A stretch of DNA of 19,871 nucleotides. It comes from Irineochytrium annulatum. Lineage: Eukaryota; Chytridiomycota; Chytridiomycetes; Chytridiales; Chytridiaceae. How positions within the stretch are numbered: position 1 is the stretch's first letter; each line of letters begins with the position of its first letter. The position numbers and the translations under genes are program-made. Under the pieces are notes generated by a model. The model was not told where the DNA came from, did not search any database, and was given only the letters and a program-made list of their open reading frames with translations. Positions 19,804 to 19,871 of the stretch are shown piece by piece. Location: the NCBI GenBank assembly GCA_027600665.1, contig JADGJL010000497.1, forward strand, positions 1 through 19,871, read 5' to 3'.

Positions 19804-19871
19804 CTGAAATCGGCACGCACAAAAAAAAGGGGTGGATCAGCAACGTTGTACTCTCGATAACTACCAACCAG

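Noticed and set aside
1..19871. tRNA, rRNA, CRISPR, transposon or virus-derived elements
   Set aside because: No cloverleaf-like A/B boxes, rRNA motifs, regular spacer arrays, terminal repeats, or transposase, reverse transcriptase or capsid motifs were recognised on either strand.

Overview
This is a nuclear segment of a eukaryote, most likely an early-diverging (zoosporic or chytrid-like) fungus. The evidence is many short GT-AG introns (33-100 bp) with branch points such as CTAAC, TTAAC and CTGAT, together with fungal-type gene content: a septin, a CBM21 protein phosphatase 1 subunit, a secreted S10 carboxypeptidase, a GT31 glycosyltransferase and PPT1. Exons are GC-rich and intergenic spacers are AT-rich. 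The lineage is inferred from this content and was not tested. All gene models below were built by hand: splice sites were chosen so that reading frames and family motifs run on without a break.

Layout. (1) 696-3502, minus: a four-exon condensation/alcohol-acetyltransferase-like acyltransferase with an HHxxxDG motif. (2) 3503-5635: a spacer with an (AAAAG)n tract, one doubtful plus-strand gene (3997-4678) and a purine-rich stretch. (3) 5636-7283, plus: a free-standing ubiquitin-like protein ending in Gly-Gly-Phe, followed 160 bp later by a UBE2Q-type ubiquitin-conjugating enzyme. (4) 7483-9540, plus: a type II membrane GT31-like glycosyltransferase. (5) 9725-11130, plus: palmitoyl-protein thioesterase 1 in seven exons. 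(6) 11336-13555, plus: a septin with an N-terminal SH3 domain. (7) 14081-15765, plus: a serine carboxypeptidase. (8) 16545-18465, plus: a glycogen-targeting PP1 regulatory subunit. (9) 19693-19803, minus: the last exon of a C2H2 zinc-finger protein that runs off the right edge.

How the genes relate. Eukaryotic neighbours need not cooperate, and most of these look like independent housekeeping or secretory-pathway genes. Glycosyltransferase, PPT1 and carboxypeptidase all enter the secretory or lysosomal route. The one suggestive pair is the ubiquitin-like modifier next to the E2: same strand, adjacent, and the modifier has a tail that would need processing and conjugation. The main points for follow-up are that pair, the SH3-septin fusion, an Asp-to-Glu change at the PPT1 triad position, and introns as short as 33 bp.
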